From positions 1 to 5,561 of the forward strand of contig JBBRPS010000687.1 in NCBI GenBank assembly GCA_038227745.1: a stretch of DNA of 5,561 nucleotides, read 5' to 3'. The notes under the pieces are model-generated. The model ran no database searches, was not told where the DNA came from, and saw only the letters and a list, made by a program, of their open reading frames with translations. Within the stretch, counting starts at the first letter, position 1. Every line of letters begins with the position of its first letter. This DNA is from DASPXY01 sp038227745. GTDB taxonomy: Bacteria; Planctomycetota; Planctomycetia; Gemmatales; Gemmataceae. The position numbers and the translations under genes are program-made. Positions 3,933-5,561 of this stretch are shown here, in pieces.

Positions 3933-5561
3933 TTATTGACCCAGCGGCGGCGGGCCTTTCCAGGCGGCGGTCATCTTTTCGAGTTCGCGGCGGACGCCCT
4001 CTGGACGCAGCCAGCCGTAACCGGCGCAGCCGAGCCTACCAAGCAGGTGGTGGAAGTCGTCCTCGGTCCAGGTCGGCTTGCCGCGTCGGACCATGCCATC
4101 GAAATAGGGCGTGTGAATAGTGAGGAACGCGTTAAGGAACGGCCGTGCCCCCTCGTCCCAGTCCGCCGGTTGGTTCGGTTCAAACTCCCAGTCTAGCTCC
4201 CACAGCCGTAGCGTATTGTCCTCGCTCCCCGAGAGGGCGAGGCGGCCGTCGGGGCTGAACGCCACCGAGGTCACATTGGCTGTGTGCCCCTCAAGGGCGT
4301 GGAGGCAGCGGCCGCTGGCCACCTCCCACAGCCGCGCCGTCTTGTCCCTACTACCCGAAAGGGCGAGGCGGCCGCCGGGGCTGAACGCCACCGAGTTCAC
4401 CGAATTCGCGTGCCCCTGGAGGGAGCGGAAGCAGCGGCCGCTGGCCACCTCCCACAGCCGTAGCGTATTGTCCTCGCTCCCCGAGAGGGCGTAGCGGCCG
4501 TCGGGACTCCACGACACGGATTCCACATAGCTCGTGTGCCCCTGGAAGGGGCGGAGGCACTTGCCGCTGGACACCTCCCACAGCCGCACCGTATTGTCCC
4601 AACTGCCCGAGAGGGCGAGGCGGCCATCGGGGCCGAACGCCACCGAGCTCACCCAGCCCGTGTGCCCCTCGAGAGCGCGGAGGCAGGCGCCACTGGCCAC
4701 CTCCCACAGCCGCAGCGTATTGTCCCTGCTGCCCGAGAGGGCGTAGCGACCATCGGGGCTCCACGACACCGAGGTCACAGCGCACGTGTGCGGCTCGAAG
4801 GTACGTAGGCACTTGCCGCTGGCCACCTCCCACAGCCGCACCGGCTGGACATCACTATCACTCCCCGAGACGGCGAGGCGGCCGTCGGGGCTGAACGCCA
4901 CCGAACTCACCCAGTCCGTGTGATTTATGGACGCTTTTTCCCAGCCTGCGGCGAAGTTTCGATAGGGCAGGAGGCGAGACAACCGCCGAGCCAATTCCAG
5001 GGACTCCTCCCTGCGCGAACAGCCAGGCTGCTGCCTGGCCTGGCGAAGCAAGTCCGCTGCAACACCTGGGTTGTTGGTAAGCGAGACCCGCACTTGCTGG
5101 AGCAGGTGACGGTACGGGGTCGAACCGGCTGCGAATGTCATGGTGAGGACCAATGGGGTGGACCCTTTTGCGATCGTAATGCCCCACAGCCGCAGCGTCT
5201 CGTCCTCACTCCCGGAGAGGGCGAGGCGGCCATCGGGGCTGAACGCTACCGATTTCACCCAGCCCGTGTGCCCCTCGAAGGAGCGGAGGCAGCGGCCGCT
5301 GGCCACCTCCCACAGCCGCACCGTCTTGTCCTCGCTCCCCGAGAGGGCGAGGCGGCCGTCGGGGCTGAACGCTACCGAGGTCACACCGCTCGTGTGCCCC
5401 TCAAGGGAGCGGAGGCAGCGGCCGCTGGCCACCTCCCACAGCCGCACCGTCTTGTCCCAACTACCCGAAAGGGCGAGGCGGCCATCGGGGCTGAACGCTA
5501 CCGATTTCACCCAGCCCGTGTGCCCCTCGAAGGAGCGGAGGCAGCGGCCGCTGGCCACCTC
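3933..5561 (-). CDS. WD40-repeat protein, C-terminal 542 codons (start beyond right edge)
   Basis: Partial gene: the frame is open through the right edge, and the GTG at 5558 is simply a Val codon inside a repeat. Visible parts in order: three 42-residue WD40 blades (5558-5181); an 83-residue mostly helical linker (5180-4932); one shorter 35-residue blade (4931-4827); five 42-residue blades (4826-4197); an 87-residue tail (4196-3936) and TAA. Each blade has the canonical GHT..V.SVAFSPDGR start and SGS.D.T.RLWE end. Such propellers are protein-binding scaffolds with no catalysis of their own. The linker (ADLLRQARQQPG, then LSRLLPYRNFAAGWE) and the tail (QPADWDEGARPFLNAFL, RRGKPTWTEDDFHHLLGRLG, CAGYGWLRPEGVRRELEKM) match, from memory, a family of bacterial WD40 proteins that often carry an N-terminal Ser/Thr kinase domain. 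A kinase domain beyond the right edge is therefore likely but not visible. The truncated kinase start follows 26 bp after the stop. Confidence 0.93.
   Translation of the reverse strand, partial: EVASGRCLRSFEGHTGWVKSVAFSPDGRLALSGSWDKTVRLWEVASGRCLRSLEGHTSGVTSVAFSPDGRLALSGSEDKTVRLWEVASGRCLRSFEGHTGWVKSVAFSPDGRLALSGSEDETLRLWGITIAKGSTPLVLTMTFAAGSTPYRHLLQQVRVSLTNNPGVAADLLRQARQQPGCSRREESLELARRLSRLLPYRNFAAGWEKASINHTDWVSSVAFSPDGRLAVSGSDSDVQPVRLWEVASGKCLRTFEPHTCAVTSVSWSPDGRYALSGSRDNTLRLWEVASGACLRALEGHTGWVSSVAFGPDGRLALSGSWDNTVRLWEVSSGKCLRPFQGHTSYVESVSWSPDGRYALSGSEDNTLRLWEVASGRCFRSLQGHANSVNSVAFSPGGRLALSGSRDKTARLWEVASGRCLHALEGHTANVTSVAFSPDGRLALSGSEDNTLRLWELDWEFEPNQPADWDEGARPFLNAFLTIHTPYFDGMVRRGKPTWTEDDFHHLLGRLGCAGYGWLRPEGVRRELEKMTAAWKGPPPLGQ
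4197..4931 (-). repeat. Tandem WD40 repeats, downstream block (6 copies)
   Basis: Units at 4931-4827 (105 bp, shortened and divergent), 4826-4701, 4700-4575, 4574-4449, 4448-4323 and 4322-4197 (126 bp each). The units at 4826 and 4574 share GKCLR, SWSPDGRYALSGS and DNTLRLWE, whereas the units between and after carry AF-type strands with GRLALSGS. This alternation suggests growth by two-blade units. Six blades are counted before the tail; a closed propeller commonly has seven, so part of the linker or tail may complete it. Confidence 0.9.
5181..5561 (-). repeat. Tandem 126-bp WD40 repeats, upstream block (3 copies visible)
   Basis: Three in-frame 126-bp units: 5558-5433, 5432-5307 and 5306-5181. 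The array continues past the window edge. Positions 5218-5309 and 5470-5561 are identical over 92 bp at 252-bp spacing, while the middle unit differs (SLEGHTSGVTSV against SFEGHTGWVKSV). The DNA-level identity, including synonymous sites, points to recent duplication or gene conversion and marks a spot prone to assembly collapse. Confidence 0.93.

Noticed and set aside
4197..5561. Regular 126-bp repetition as a possible CRISPR or non-coding satellite array.
   Set aside because: The repeats stay in frame, encode canonical WD40 blades and have no unique spacers.

Overview
The window looks like a piece of a large, GC-rich bacterial chromosome, most likely a planctomycete of the Gemmata type. The reasons are the combination of a soluble eukaryote-like Ser/Thr kinase with FHA and Cys-pair modules, a long bacterial WD40-repeat protein with a characteristic C-terminal tail, and a kinase N-terminal module that I recall from many Gemmataceae kinases. 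The assignment rests on memory of these families, not on a search. All convincing genes lie on the minus strand, so transcription runs from the right edge to the left.

Layout in transcription order: (1) 5561-3933, the 3' part of a WD40-repeat gene whose start is beyond the right edge. Nine blades are visible, three before and six after an 83-residue helical linker, followed by an 87-residue tail. (2) 3906-3808, a 32-codon ORF with a strong ribosome binding site, which is a second copy of the first ~25 codons of the kinase gene further down. (3) 3754-3524 and 3527-3141, a type II toxin-antitoxin pair: a Phd/YefM-like antitoxin followed by a VapC-like PIN-domain toxin, overlapping by 4 bp (GTGA). 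(4) 3026-1104, a 640-residue protein with an N-terminal helical module, an FHA domain, four CxxC pairs and a C-terminal Ser/Thr kinase domain. (5) 959-294, a 221-residue, mostly helical conserved hypothetical protein. (6) 293-1, no convincing gene; it holds a small palindrome followed by a T tract.

The most informative structure is the 59-bp near-perfect direct repeat (57/59 identical, spaced exactly 880 bp) that brackets the toxin-antitoxin module. One copy is the live kinase start and the other is the truncated ORF just after the WD40 gene. This suggests either that kinase paralogues once stood in tandem and recombined or decayed, or that the toxin-antitoxin pair entered between a WD40 gene and its neighbouring kinase. 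A second level of repetition lies in the WD40 gene, where blades behave as two-blade (252-bp) units and one 92-bp stretch is identical at 252-bp spacing.

Functionally, the kinase (phosphothreonine-binding FHA plus catalytic domain) and the WD40 scaffold could form a phosphorylation-based signalling set, with the helical hypothetical as a possible partner. That link is inferred from proximity and shared orientation only. The toxin-antitoxin pair is best viewed as a separate inserted cassette.
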